From positions 214,711 to 278,710 of the forward strand of contig JBPKMA010000005.1 of assembly GCA_051293835.1 (NCBI GenBank): DNA of 64,000 nucleotides. The letters run 5' to 3'. Of this stretch, positions 53,908 through 62,203 are shown piece by piece. The position numbers were made by a program, and so were the translations under genes. The notes under the pieces were generated by a model. The model was not told the DNA's origin and searched no databases. It saw only the letters and a program-made list of their open reading frames with translations. Source of the DNA: DATLZU01 sp051293835 (GTDB lineage Bacteria; Nitrospirota; Nitrospiria; Nitrospirales; Nitrospiraceae). The first letter of the stretch is position 1; every line of letters begins with the position of its first letter.

Positions 53908-55596
53908 TCACACCTTGAATCCGCTGACGATGGTTTGCAGCTCGGCTGCGAGCTGACTGAGGTCGTGGCTGGCCTTCGCCGATTCGTTGGCGCCCACCGC
54001 GGACTCCTTGCTCACTTTCGCGACGTTTTCGATGTCGCCTGCGATTTGCTGGGTTGCGACCGATTGCTCCTCTGAGGCTACGGCGATCTGCCGAATCATA
54101 TCTGCACTTTGCGTCACCATTTCCGCGATGCGGGACAGGGCTTCGCCCGTCCGGTTCACCAAGTCAACACCGCCGGCTACCTTCTGGGTACCTTCTTCCA
54201 TCGAGTCGACCGCGCCTTTGGTGTTGTGTTGGATCTCGCGGATCATGTTGCTGATCTCCTTGGTCGCCTTGGTCGTGCGCTCTGCGAGCTTGCGGACCTC
54301 ATCCGCCACGACGGCAAACCCACGGCCTTGCTCTCCCGCTCGTGCCGCTTCGATCGCCGCGTTCAACGCCAACAAATTCGTCTGGTCGGCAATGTCCTCG
54401 ATGACCCGCACGATCTGCCCGATTTGATCAGACGACCGGCCGAGGGCCGAGATGATGGTTGCGGAGTTCGCCACGGCATCGGAAAGTTGTTTCATGCCCG
54501 AGATCGTCTCTCCGACGATCACCCGTCCTTCCTTGGCCGTCTTGACGGTCTCTTGAGCGATGTCGGCCGCTTTACCGGAGTTCTGGGCGACCTCCGCAAC
54601 GGTAGCGTTCATCTCTTCCACGGCGGTGGCGGTTTGCGCCGCACGGGATGACAACGTCTCCGCCCCTTTCGCGATTTCTTCGGCGGTAGCCGAAAGCTCG
54701 GCGGAGGCGGACGCGACCTTGTCGGTGACATGAGCGATCTTCGCGATCATCTTTTGGAGCTTGTCGATGAACGAATTGAAGTACCCGCCCAATTGGGCGA
54801 TTTCGTCCCTCCCCTCGACGGGCACTCGCTTGGTCAAGTCGCCTTGCCCTTCCGCGATGTCCTTGGAAATCTTGGTCATGTTGCCGAGCGGAGCCAGCAC
54901 GAAGATCCGCAACAGCCCATAGACGACGACCAGCACGCTCAACACGACCGAGACCAACACCAAGCTCGTCCGAACCAGCGATTCATCCGAGGCGGCCTTT
55001 ACGGACGCCATCGGAATCTCGACGGTCAAGACGCCGAGCACATCACCGACCTGCTTGCCTTGGTGGCACCCGATGCAGGCCGCTGTGGTCGCTTTGTCCG
55101 GGGTCGCACGACGGAAGAGAAGCACACCCGAGACATCTTCGACTTTTGTGTAACTCTCGGCGCCGCTCATAATAGCCTGGATCGCCTGCCTTTCGAACTC
55201 GTCTCGCGGTCCGTTGTCAGGATTGAGCGGTTCTCGGCTGATCAGTCGGGTTTTGAACAGTCCCCCCTTCGAGGCTTCTTCCCCCATTTCTCGCGTGGCG
55301 GTCGCGGGGAACGGGATCGCGTTGGGGTTGGCTTCATGATCCTTCACGACAAGGATGTCCTTGCCAGCCTTGGAGTTCTTCAGCTTGGCGACATAGTTTT
55401 TGGCGATATAGGCACGCATGATCTGGATCTGCGCTTCGATGATTTTGCCGCGTGTGTCCAGCATCCCGAGAATTTTTGCCTGCTCCTGTTGGTAGACGAA
55501 CCACAGGCCGACCCCTGTCACCAGCAACGCCACGCCGCAAATGGACAGGACGAATTTAGGCCCGATCGTCATGTTATTCAGAAACCTCCTCACCAT
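53908..55596 (-). CDS. Methyl-accepting chemotaxis protein with c-type heme motif
   Basis: 562 residues. TM1 FVLSICGVALLVTGVGLWFV; periplasmic DUF3365-type sensor (ATREMGEEASKGGLFKTRLI) with a CIGCH heme c motif near residue 170 (TAACIGCHQGKQVGDVLGVL); TM2 LVLVSVVLSVLVVVYGLLRI; HAMP; signalling domain with the hairpin tip NLLALNAAIEAARAGEQGRG. No NWETF tail. The heme suggests redox or gas sensing. ATG 55596 follows GGAGGGGATGCC. Confidence 0.93.
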   Translation of the reverse strand: MVRRFLNNMTIGPKFVLSICGVALLVTGVGLWFVYQQEQAKILGMLDTRGKIIEAQIQIMRAYIAKNYVAKLKNSKAGKDILVVKDHEANPNAIPFPATATREMGEEASKGGLFKTRLISREPLNPDNGPRDEFERQAIQAIMSGAESYTKVEDVSGVLLFRRATPDKATTAACIGCHQGKQVGDVLGVLTVEIPMASVKAASDESLVRTSLVLVSVVLSVLVVVYGLLRIFVLAPLGNMTKISKDIAEGQGDLTKRVPVEGRDEIAQLGGYFNSFIDKLQKMIAKIAHVTDKVASASAELSATAEEIAKGAETLSSRAAQTATAVEEMNATVAEVAQNSGKAADIAQETVKTAKEGRVIVGETISGMKQLSDAVANSATIISALGRSSDQIGQIVRVIEDIADQTNLLALNAAIEAARAGEQGRGFAVVADEVRKLAERTTKATKEISNMIREIQHNTKGAVDSMEEGTQKVAGGVDLVNRTGEALSRIAEMVTQSADMIRQIAVASEEQSVATQQIAGDIENVAKVSKESAVGANESAKASHDLSQLAAELQTIVSGFKV

Positions 55597-55680
55597 GGCA
55601 TCCCCTCCTTCTGGCCACAGCGCTCCCCGCTCCACCACGAATGCTGCTCTGCTGCGTGCCGCCTCTGAGAGCCTGATGGC

Positions 55681-56823
55681 TCACACCATGTTCACGATTT
55701 CACCCGCCATTTGAGATAAGGGAACGATTTTGTCGGCATACCCGGCTTCGATGACCGCTTTGGGCATGCCGTACACCACGCATGTGGCTTCGTCTTGCGC
55801 AAGGGTGCGACCCTTAGCGCCCTTGATCGCGCGCATGCCTTCCAGGCCGTCATGGCCCATCCCCGTCAGGATCACGCCGATCCCCCGTTCGCCGTACACC
55901 GCCGCCACCGATTGCATCATGATGTCGACCGAAGGCGCGTGCAGGAGACCCTCCGAATCCGGACTCAACGATACCCGGACGTCCAGCGCGCCCCGCCGGG
56001 CGACTCGTAGCTGGACGCCTCCCGGTGCGATGAGCACGACGCCCGGCTTCACGATGTCGCCGTCAGCAGCTTCACGGACCTCCAGACGGCAGATCTGATT
56101 CATCCGCTCGGAAAACGGTTTCGTGAAAAATCTGGGCATGTGCTGGACGATCACCACGCCAGCCGGCAAATCCTCCGGCAACCCCGCCAGGATCTCCATC
56201 AAGGCCTGCGGCCCCCCGGTGGAGCAGCCGATGGCGATCACTTTGCCGCCGCGGGTGGCGGCCACAGTGTCGGCGGACAGGTGAGGCGGAATGGACGGAG
56301 GGCGGGAGGGCGCAGGCGAATGCCTCGTCGCCCATGGTTCCTTCTTCCAGTCTCGGAGCCCGACTTTTCCCTTCGCACCCGCCGCGGCCATTACCTTCGC
56401 CACGAGCTCGGCTCGGATATCAATACACCTGGCCGCCATGCCGCTCGGATGTTTAAACACATAATCCACCGCTCCGAGTTCGAGAGCCTTCAGGGTTTCC
56501 TGGGCCCCGTCCGCGGTCAGTGAGCTCACCATAATGACCGGGAGCGGAGTGGTGGCCATAATGTGCCGGAGTGCAACCAGCCCGTTCATGCCAGGCATCT
56601 CGACGTCGAGGGTCACCACGTCCGGTCGGAGTTCCTGGATTTTCTGAATGGCTTCCTCTCCGTTTCGGGCGGTTCCCACAACCATGATCCGGCGGTTGCC
56701 CGCCAACATGGCCGACAAGGTCTTGCGCATGAACGCCGAGTCATCGACGACCAGGACTCGGACGGCTGTGGTGTTCAACGTCTCTGGCACGCTCCGCTCT
56801 CCACATCGGCGGAGGCGCGGCAT
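55681..56823 (-). CDS. cheB: Chemotaxis methylesterase CheB
   Basis: 380 residues. Receiver domain (VRVLVVDDSAFMRKTLSAML; VVTLDVEMPGMNGLVALRHI phospho-Asp), linker, methylesterase with catalytic triad Ser-His-Asp (AIGCSTGGPQALMEILAGL; VIVQHMPRFFTKPFSERMN; VILTGMGHDGLEGMRAIKGA). ATG 56823 (M of MPRLRR) is 6 nt after GGAGG. Demethylates receptors for adaptation. Confidence 0.95.
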   Translation of the reverse strand: MPRLRRCGERSVPETLNTTAVRVLVVDDSAFMRKTLSAMLAGNRRIMVVGTARNGEEAIQKIQELRPDVVTLDVEMPGMNGLVALRHIMATTPLPVIMVSSLTADGAQETLKALELGAVDYVFKHPSGMAARCIDIRAELVAKVMAAAGAKGKVGLRDWKKEPWATRHSPAPSRPPSIPPHLSADTVAATRGGKVIAIGCSTGGPQALMEILAGLPEDLPAGVVIVQHMPRFFTKPFSERMNQICRLEVREAADGDIVKPGVVLIAPGGVQLRVARRGALDVRVSLSPDSEGLLHAPSVDIMMQSVAAVYGERGIGVILTGMGHDGLEGMRAIKGAKGRTLAQDEATCVVYGMPKAVIEAGYADKIVPLSQMAGEIVNMV

Positions 56824-56857
56824 CATTCGCCTCCGCAATCTTTCGTTCGACAGAGTT

Positions 56858-57805
56858 TTACAGGTGACGTAGCAAGGTCTCGCCCAATACCCGCGGGTCG
56901 AATTTTGCGACATAGTCGGTGGCGCCGACGGCTTTTCCCCTGGCTACGTTGCAGCTCCCCGTCAACGACGAATGAAGGATCACGGGCAAATGAGAAAACC
57001 GTGGATCGGCCCGGATCTGCTTGGTCAAGGTAAATCCGTCCATCTCCGGCATCTCGATGTCGCTCAACACCACCTGAACATACTCGTCGATCTTTTGAGC
57101 CTTTTTCGCCGCCTCCTGAGCGAGCCGTTCCAGCGTCTCCCACGCTTCCTTACCCGTGGCGGTCGAGAGAAAGCCGACTCCGAGCCGTTCCAGCGTCTTG
57201 CGGATCTGAGTCCGTGCCACGGCGGAGTCGTCGGCGAACAGGACGCACTTGGCTTTGGCCTTTGGGCTGATTTCAAGGCCCGCATACAGTTCATCGTCCG
57301 CCCGTGGACAAATATCGTTCAAGATCTTCTCGACATCGACGATCAGCACGAGGCGGCCGTCCTCCAACGTCGTCACCGAGGTGATCGTCCCCCGGTTGCT
57401 TTCAAAGACCACACGAGGCGGCGTTTTGATCTGATTCCACGACATCCTGATGATGCGATCGACGCCCAAGACGCGAAACGCCTGCAGGCTCTCGTTGTAT
57501 TCGGTGACAATCAGATTGCCGCTGCGACTGTCCTTTTCATCATCGCCGGAGACCTTATCGCCAAGCCCGAGCGCCCTCCTGAGGTCAATGACCGGCACCA
57601 TCGTTCCTCGGATGTTGGCCATGCCCAGAATGCGGGGGTCCGCCTCGGGCACATGCGTCACGGCCGGCAGTTTCATCACCTCCCGCACTTTGAAGACGTT
57701 GATTCCGAAGACCTCGGCGGAGCCGACGTGAAACAGCAACAGCTCCATCCGGTTGGCCCCGGCCAGTTTCGTGCGGGCATCCACTTCGTGAAGCAAAACA
57801 GACAC
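56858..57805 (-). CDS. cheV: Chemotaxis protein CheV
   Basis: 315 residues; CheW domain (LLLFHVGSAEVFGINVFKVR; ILGMANIRGTMVPVIDLRRA) plus receiver (CVLFADDSAVARTQIRKTLE; QVVLSDIEMPEMDGFTLTKQ). Coupling protein that can be phosphorylated by CheA. GTG 57805 follows GGGAGGCGCACC. Confidence 0.94.
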   Translation of the reverse strand: MSVLLHEVDARTKLAGANRMELLLFHVGSAEVFGINVFKVREVMKLPAVTHVPEADPRILGMANIRGTMVPVIDLRRALGLGDKVSGDDEKDSRSGNLIVTEYNESLQAFRVLGVDRIIRMSWNQIKTPPRVVFESNRGTITSVTTLEDGRLVLIVDVEKILNDICPRADDELYAGLEISPKAKAKCVLFADDSAVARTQIRKTLERLGVGFLSTATGKEAWETLERLAQEAAKKAQKIDEYVQVVLSDIEMPEMDGFTLTKQIRADPRFSHLPVILHSSLTGSCNVARGKAVGATDYVAKFDPRVLGETLLRHL

Positions 57806-57857
57806 GGTGCGCCTCCCTTCTTGCGTGCTGCGCTCTTTGTCCCTAGGCCCTTGTGTC

Positions 57858-59744
57858 TTACTTGGCCGCCGCAGTCCGACAAGTTTTGGCGTTGTGCACC
57901 AGTTCAGCGATGTCCAGGATTAGCACCACCTTGCCCTCACCGGTAATCGTCGCACCCGCGATGCCCTTGATTTCGTCCAGGTAATCCCACATAGACTTAA
58001 TGACGACTTCTTCTTGGGAACGCAGATGATCCACGACCACGCCGACCTGTCGCTCGCCCAGTCCGGCCACCACAACGTAAAAGGTCTCGCGGTCAAGGTC
58101 GACCGGAATCTCAAACTCCTCGGCTAGCCGGATCAGCGGAAGCACGCGCTCGCGAAGATGCAGGACTTCACGGCCGTTGATCGTTTTGATATCCGAGCGC
58201 GAGATCTTCACCGCCTCGATGACCGAGCTGAGCGGAATCGCAAACGTCGTTCGCTCGACCTCCACCATCAGCGCCTGGATAATCGCGATGGTGAGCGGCA
58301 ACTTGATCGTAATCTGGCTTCCTTTGCCCTCCTCGGACTCGATATCCACCGTGCCATTGAGGCGTCGAATGTTGGTGCGAACAACGTCCATTCCGACACC
58401 TCGGCCTGACACATCGGTAATCGTTTCGGCGGTGCTGAATCCCGGCAGGAAAATCAAGTTGATGATCTCGCGTGGCTCCATGGACGCGAGTTCTGCTTCA
58501 CTCACCACCCCTTTCGCCAACGCCTTGGCCTTGACCTTGTCCAGCGCGATGCCGCGGCCGTCATCCTGAATCCGAATCACGATGCTGTTGCCTTCCTGGC
58601 TGGCGGCGATCCGCAACACCCCCTCGCCAGGCTTACCGGCCGCCAACCGTTCAGCCGGCGTTTCAATGCCGTGATCGATCGCGTTACGGACGAGATGGAC
58701 CAACGGATCACCGATCTCATCGGCGACAGACTTGTCCAACTCTGTGTCTTCGCCGTGAAGATCAAGCCGCACTTGTTTGCCAAGCTTTTGTGACAGATCC
58801 CGTACCATGCGCGGCATCTTGGCCAGCACTTTGCGGATCGGCAGCATGCGCGTCTTCATGACGGCCAACTGGAGATCCGTGGTTACGAGATTAAGCTGCG
58901 CCAAGGTCTCGCCCAGTGCCCGCACGGTCGGGTCGGACTCGTACGCCTGCTCCAAGTGCCCCCCGATCTTGACGAGACGATTGCGCCCGAGCACGAGTTC
59001 GCCGACCAAATTCATCACGGCGTCCAAACGTTTCGTTTCGACCCGGATGGTCTGATCGTCCTCTGGGTTCCGCCCCGCTTTGTCTTGCTTGCGCAACGCG
59101 GCTTCGAGCGCGCGTTCGGTGATGGCCTTGGCGTGAACGAGGATCTCGCCCAACGGGGTTTGGGGATCGGATTGGCGTTGCTGTTCATTTAGTGCGTCCA
59201 ATACGTGATCCTTCGTGGCGGCGCCTTCGTTGACCAATATTTCGCCGATCGGCAGGGCGACGGATGCGGACTGAGCCAATGCCGGCTGAGTCGCGGCCGC
59301 GGCAGACGTTGCGGCCTCAACCGACGGGGAAGTCGCTGCGGCTGCCGGGGAAGCCGGCGCGGACAGGAGCGCATCGAGTTTTCTCGCCATCACCTCGGTC
59401 GGAACATGGCTATCAGTGCCTGATTCGCGGACAGCCGCTATCAACAGTTTGATGGTGTCGACGGCCTCCAGGATGACGGTGATGACCTCAGGCAGGACCT
59501 TCATTTCCCCTTGGCGGAGTTTGTTTAGAACGTTCTCCGCGCGATGCGTGATGTCAACGATGCGGGTGAAGCCGAGGAAGCCGGCCGAACCCTTCATGCT
59601 GTGCATGGCTCTGAAAATATCGTTGAGCAGTTCCGCATTGGCTGGATCGGCCTCCAGCGCAACGAACCGTTGATCGAGCGTGTCGATCATCTCCTGCGAT
59701 TCGGCGAGAAAATCGTTCAAGATCTCCTGCATTTCGTCGCTCAT
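57858..59744 (-). CDS. cheA: Chemotaxis histidine kinase CheA
   Basis: 628 residues. P1 HPt (AMHSMKGSAGFLGFTRIVDI, His about residue 46). Instead of a usual P2, a linker with two MshEN-like helices (PIGEILVNEGAATKDHVLDA and TPLGEILVHAKAITERALEA). Then P3 dimer, P4 kinase (LVHLVRNAIDHGIETPAERL; RIQDDGRGIALDKVKAKALA; VSGRGVGMDVVRTNIRRLNG), P5 CheW-like domain. ATG 59744 chosen; 59765 possible. Phosphorylates CheY, CheB and CheV. Confidence 0.95.
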   Translation of the reverse strand: MSDEMQEILNDFLAESQEMIDTLDQRFVALEADPANAELLNDIFRAMHSMKGSAGFLGFTRIVDITHRAENVLNKLRQGEMKVLPEVITVILEAVDTIKLLIAAVRESGTDSHVPTEVMARKLDALLSAPASPAAAATSPSVEAATSAAAATQPALAQSASVALPIGEILVNEGAATKDHVLDALNEQQRQSDPQTPLGEILVHAKAITERALEAALRKQDKAGRNPEDDQTIRVETKRLDAVMNLVGELVLGRNRLVKIGGHLEQAYESDPTVRALGETLAQLNLVTTDLQLAVMKTRMLPIRKVLAKMPRMVRDLSQKLGKQVRLDLHGEDTELDKSVADEIGDPLVHLVRNAIDHGIETPAERLAAGKPGEGVLRIAASQEGNSIVIRIQDDGRGIALDKVKAKALAKGVVSEAELASMEPREIINLIFLPGFSTAETITDVSGRGVGMDVVRTNIRRLNGTVDIESEEGKGSQITIKLPLTIAIIQALMVEVERTTFAIPLSSVIEAVKISRSDIKTINGREVLHLRERVLPLIRLAEEFEIPVDLDRETFYVVVAGLGERQVGVVVDHLRSQEEVVIKSMWDYLDEIKGIAGATITGEGKVVLILDIAELVHNAKTCRTAAAK

Positions 59745-59774
59745 GGCATTCTCGCGATCGGGCAAAAATCCGCT

Positions 59775-60428
59775 TCAGTGAAATCCGAATTGCGTCAAAA
59801 TCTCATCGACCAGCGCTTGTTTGATCGCGGTGGACTTGGATGCGTCCAGTTGCTTCAGCATTTCATCGGCTTTCCCGTTCATGCCGTGGTCAGTTGGGTT
59901 CCGGATCGGTCCGAAGACCACGATCAGCTCAAGCAACTTGCGTTGGACATCGTTCAAAACGGCGACCAACTTCTGTACCCGTTGCGCGACCAGGTCCTGG
60001 AAGGACAGCGCGGTCATGAGATCGATCAGCCGTTTATCGTCTTGAGCCAGGATTTGAACCACCGCGTCCAATTGCCGGGCCGCTGTCTGCGTGTCGGCAT
60101 CCGCCGCAAGAGAAGCCGCGAGCGCATTGAGGGTTGTCGCGACCCGCGCGTGGTTCTCCTGGATGGCTTCGGCCAATCGCATGACCTCGTGGGTTCCCTC
60201 CTCCGTCAAGTGGCACAGATCGGTAAGGTGCGTCGCCGCTTGTGGGAGTTGAAGGGTTGTGGCGATCACCGGCCCCCCGGCTTCCTCCAGCTTGTGCATC
60301 GCCGTCTCGATGTACCGGGCCAATTCGCCGAGTTCCTCGTACAGTTGTCGATTCACGTTCTCCACGCTGAACGCCTGACCTCGATCAGGCGGGCTGGGCA
60401 TCGGGTTGCAGATGTATGCGAGGCGCAC
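59775..60428 (-). CDS. cheZ: Chemotaxis phosphatase CheZ
   Basis: 217 residues, all alpha-helical. Catalytic helix SFQDLVAQRVQKLVAVLNDV (the DL..Q motif that attacks CheY-P) and a CheY-binding C-terminal helix LVDEILTQFGFH. GTG 60428 is 19 nt after cheY; ATG 60401 is possible. Terminates the signal. Confidence 0.9.
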   Translation of the reverse strand: MRLAYICNPMPSPPDRGQAFSVENVNRQLYEELGELARYIETAMHKLEEAGGPVIATTLQLPQAATHLTDLCHLTEEGTHEVMRLAEAIQENHARVATTLNALAASLAADADTQTAARQLDAVVQILAQDDKRLIDLMTALSFQDLVAQRVQKLVAVLNDVQRKLLELIVVFGPIRNPTDHGMNGKADEMLKQLDASKSTAIKQALVDEILTQFGFH

Positions 60429-60447
60429 CCATTGCTTCTTGCCTACG

Positions 60448-60828
60448 TCACTTGAAAATTTTGTTCAGTTTGTCCTGGAGCGTCTCGGCGGTGAACGGCT
60501 TCACGATGTAGTTGCTGACGCCGGCCTGAATGGCTTCCATCAGATTGTCCTTCTGCGCCTCAGCCGTCACCATCAAGACCGGAATTCCCTTAAGCCGCTC
60601 GTCGCTCCGGATGGCCCGCAGTAGATCGATTCCGGACATGACCGGCATGTTCCAATCGGAGATGACAAACCCATAGGTGTCCGCCTTGAGTTTGCTCATC
60701 GCTTCCTGTCCATGCTCCGCCTCTTCGATGTTGTTGAAGCCGAGTTGTTTCAGAATGTTTTTGATGATCCGCCGCATCGTGGACATGTCATCCACGACCA
60801 GGATTTTCATATTCGGATCGGCCCCCAT
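60448..60828 (-). CDS. cheY: Chemotaxis response regulator CheY
   Basis: 126 residues, single receiver: MKILVVDDMSTMRRIIKNIL; YGFVISDWNMPVMSGIDLLR (phospho-Asp); VLMVTAEAQKDNLMEAIQAG; NYIVKPFTAETLQDKLNKIF. High similarity to E. coli CheY. ATG 60828 (MGADPN) has GGAGG. Confidence 0.97.
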   Translation of the reverse strand: MGADPNMKILVVDDMSTMRRIIKNILKQLGFNNIEEAEHGQEAMSKLKADTYGFVISDWNMPVMSGIDLLRAIRSDERLKGIPVLMVTAEAQKDNLMEAIQAGVSNYIVKPFTAETLQDKLNKIFK

Positions 60829-60844
60829 CTCCGCCCTCCTTGCC

Positions 60845-61222
60845 TCAGGTTCGTCCGCTCGTCAGCGTCCGTCGTACTTCCTGGGCCAACTGCTCCTGCG
60901 TCACCGGTTTGATCAAATATGCGGCCGCGCCGGCCTGCAGGCCGTGCTGCCGTTCGCGCTCTTCGCCCTCGGTAGTGAGCATCACGATCGGAATCCACTT
61001 GAAGACGGGGTCCTGCTTGAGCGCCCGGGCCAACGCCACGCCGTCCATCCGCGGCATATTCACGTCTGTGATGACCAAATCCACCGGTCGACGCGCAAGC
61101 TTCTCCAGCGCATCCAGCCCGTTGACCGCATAAACTAGGTCGTAACCCTCCTGCCTGAGGTAGACGGAGAGCAAGCGCCTTGTGGTCGCACAGTCGTCAA
61201 CGATCAGGATGGTCTCAGCCAT
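60845..61222 (-). CDS. Single-domain response regulator (second CheY-like)
   Basis: 125 residues: ETILIVDDCATTRRLLSVYL; VDLVITDVNMPRMDGVALAR; IVMLTTEGEERERQHGLQAG; AYLIKPVTQEQLAQEVRRTL. Differs from CheY in its alpha-4/beta-5 face, so it may act as a phosphate sink or as an alternative output. ATG 61222 after GGAGCTCGAAGCT. Confidence 0.93.
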   Translation of the reverse strand: MAETILIVDDCATTRRLLSVYLRQEGYDLVYAVNGLDALEKLARRPVDLVITDVNMPRMDGVALARALKQDPVFKWIPIVMLTTEGEERERQHGLQAGAAAYLIKPVTQEQLAQEVRRTLTSGRT

Positions 61223-61315
61223 AGCTTCGAGCTCCGGCGCCTGCACGGTCTCGTGGGGCATGGAACGCTCACGTCCCGCCTCTCGCCGTCTGTTTCAGAC
61301 CTCCTGTTTCGCGCA

Positions 61316-62137
61316 TCACACTTTCCTGTACACCACGGATCGGTTTGCATATACCGGCTGAAATGCGCGGGTGAGGTTGTGCAAGGATTCTGAAAATCCA
61401 ATGAGGAGATAACCGTTCGGCTTCAGGCAGTCGTACAGGTCGTCCAGAACCTGTCGTCTGGCGCGGTCGTCGAAGTAGATCAGACAGTTGCGGCAAAAAA
61501 TCACATCGAAACCTCGGATGAGTTTCAGCCGCGGGCGATCGTACAGGTTCACGTTGGCGAACTTGATGAGGTGTTTGACCCGCGACGACAGAACATACTG
61601 ACCATCTTCGACCGTGAAATATTTTTGAAGAATCGCGGGGGGCACGTTCCGGACGGCGTACGGTCCGTACACCCCTTTGCGTGCGGCGTGCAAGGCGGTT
61701 TCGCTGATGTCCGTCGCCAGAATCTCGATCGACCACTTGGCGAGCGGAGTGTGCTCCAACAACATGATGGCCAACGTATACGGCTCGTCGCCGGTGGAAC
61801 ACCCCGCGCTCCAGATGCGGAGCTGCGAAGTCGCCTGATTGTCATCCATGATCGCCGGCAGAACGGTGTTCATAAACGCTTCCAGTTGCGGCATGTCGCG
61901 GTAGAAATACGTTTCGTTCGTCGTGATGACGGAAAAAAGCGCGTTGAGTTCTTTGTCATGCCAGGCGTCGAACCGGAGCATCTTGCAATATTCCTCGAAC
62001 GAAGTGCAGTTCCGTGCCCGCAACCGTGGCAGCAGGCGACTTTCCAACAAGTATTTCTTGTTGTCCTGGAACAAAATTCCCGTGCGCTCATAGATGAAGT
62101 CCCGCAATTCCCTGAACGTGGCGTCGCTCAGTTGCAT
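61316..62137 (-). CDS. cheR: Chemotaxis methyltransferase CheR
   Basis: 273 residues. N-terminal helical domain and SAM-binding domain (RIWSAGCSTGDEPYTLAIML; ILATDISETALHAARKGVYG; DVIFCRNCLIYFDDRARRQV). Methylates receptor Glu residues from S-adenosylmethionine. 66 nt after the HEAT-repeat gene. Confidence 0.95.
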   Translation of the reverse strand: MQLSDATFRELRDFIYERTGILFQDNKKYLLESRLLPRLRARNCTSFEEYCKMLRFDAWHDKELNALFSVITTNETYFYRDMPQLEAFMNTVLPAIMDDNQATSQLRIWSAGCSTGDEPYTLAIMLLEHTPLAKWSIEILATDISETALHAARKGVYGPYAVRNVPPAILQKYFTVEDGQYVLSSRVKHLIKFANVNLYDRPRLKLIRGFDVIFCRNCLIYFDDRARRQVLDDLYDCLKPNGYLLIGFSESLHNLTRAFQPVYANRSVVYRKV

Positions 62138-62203
62138 GAACCCGTTCCTACGACGGAATACGGCGGATCGCTGGCGGACTCTTATCGCAAGGGTCCGCTG
62201 GCG

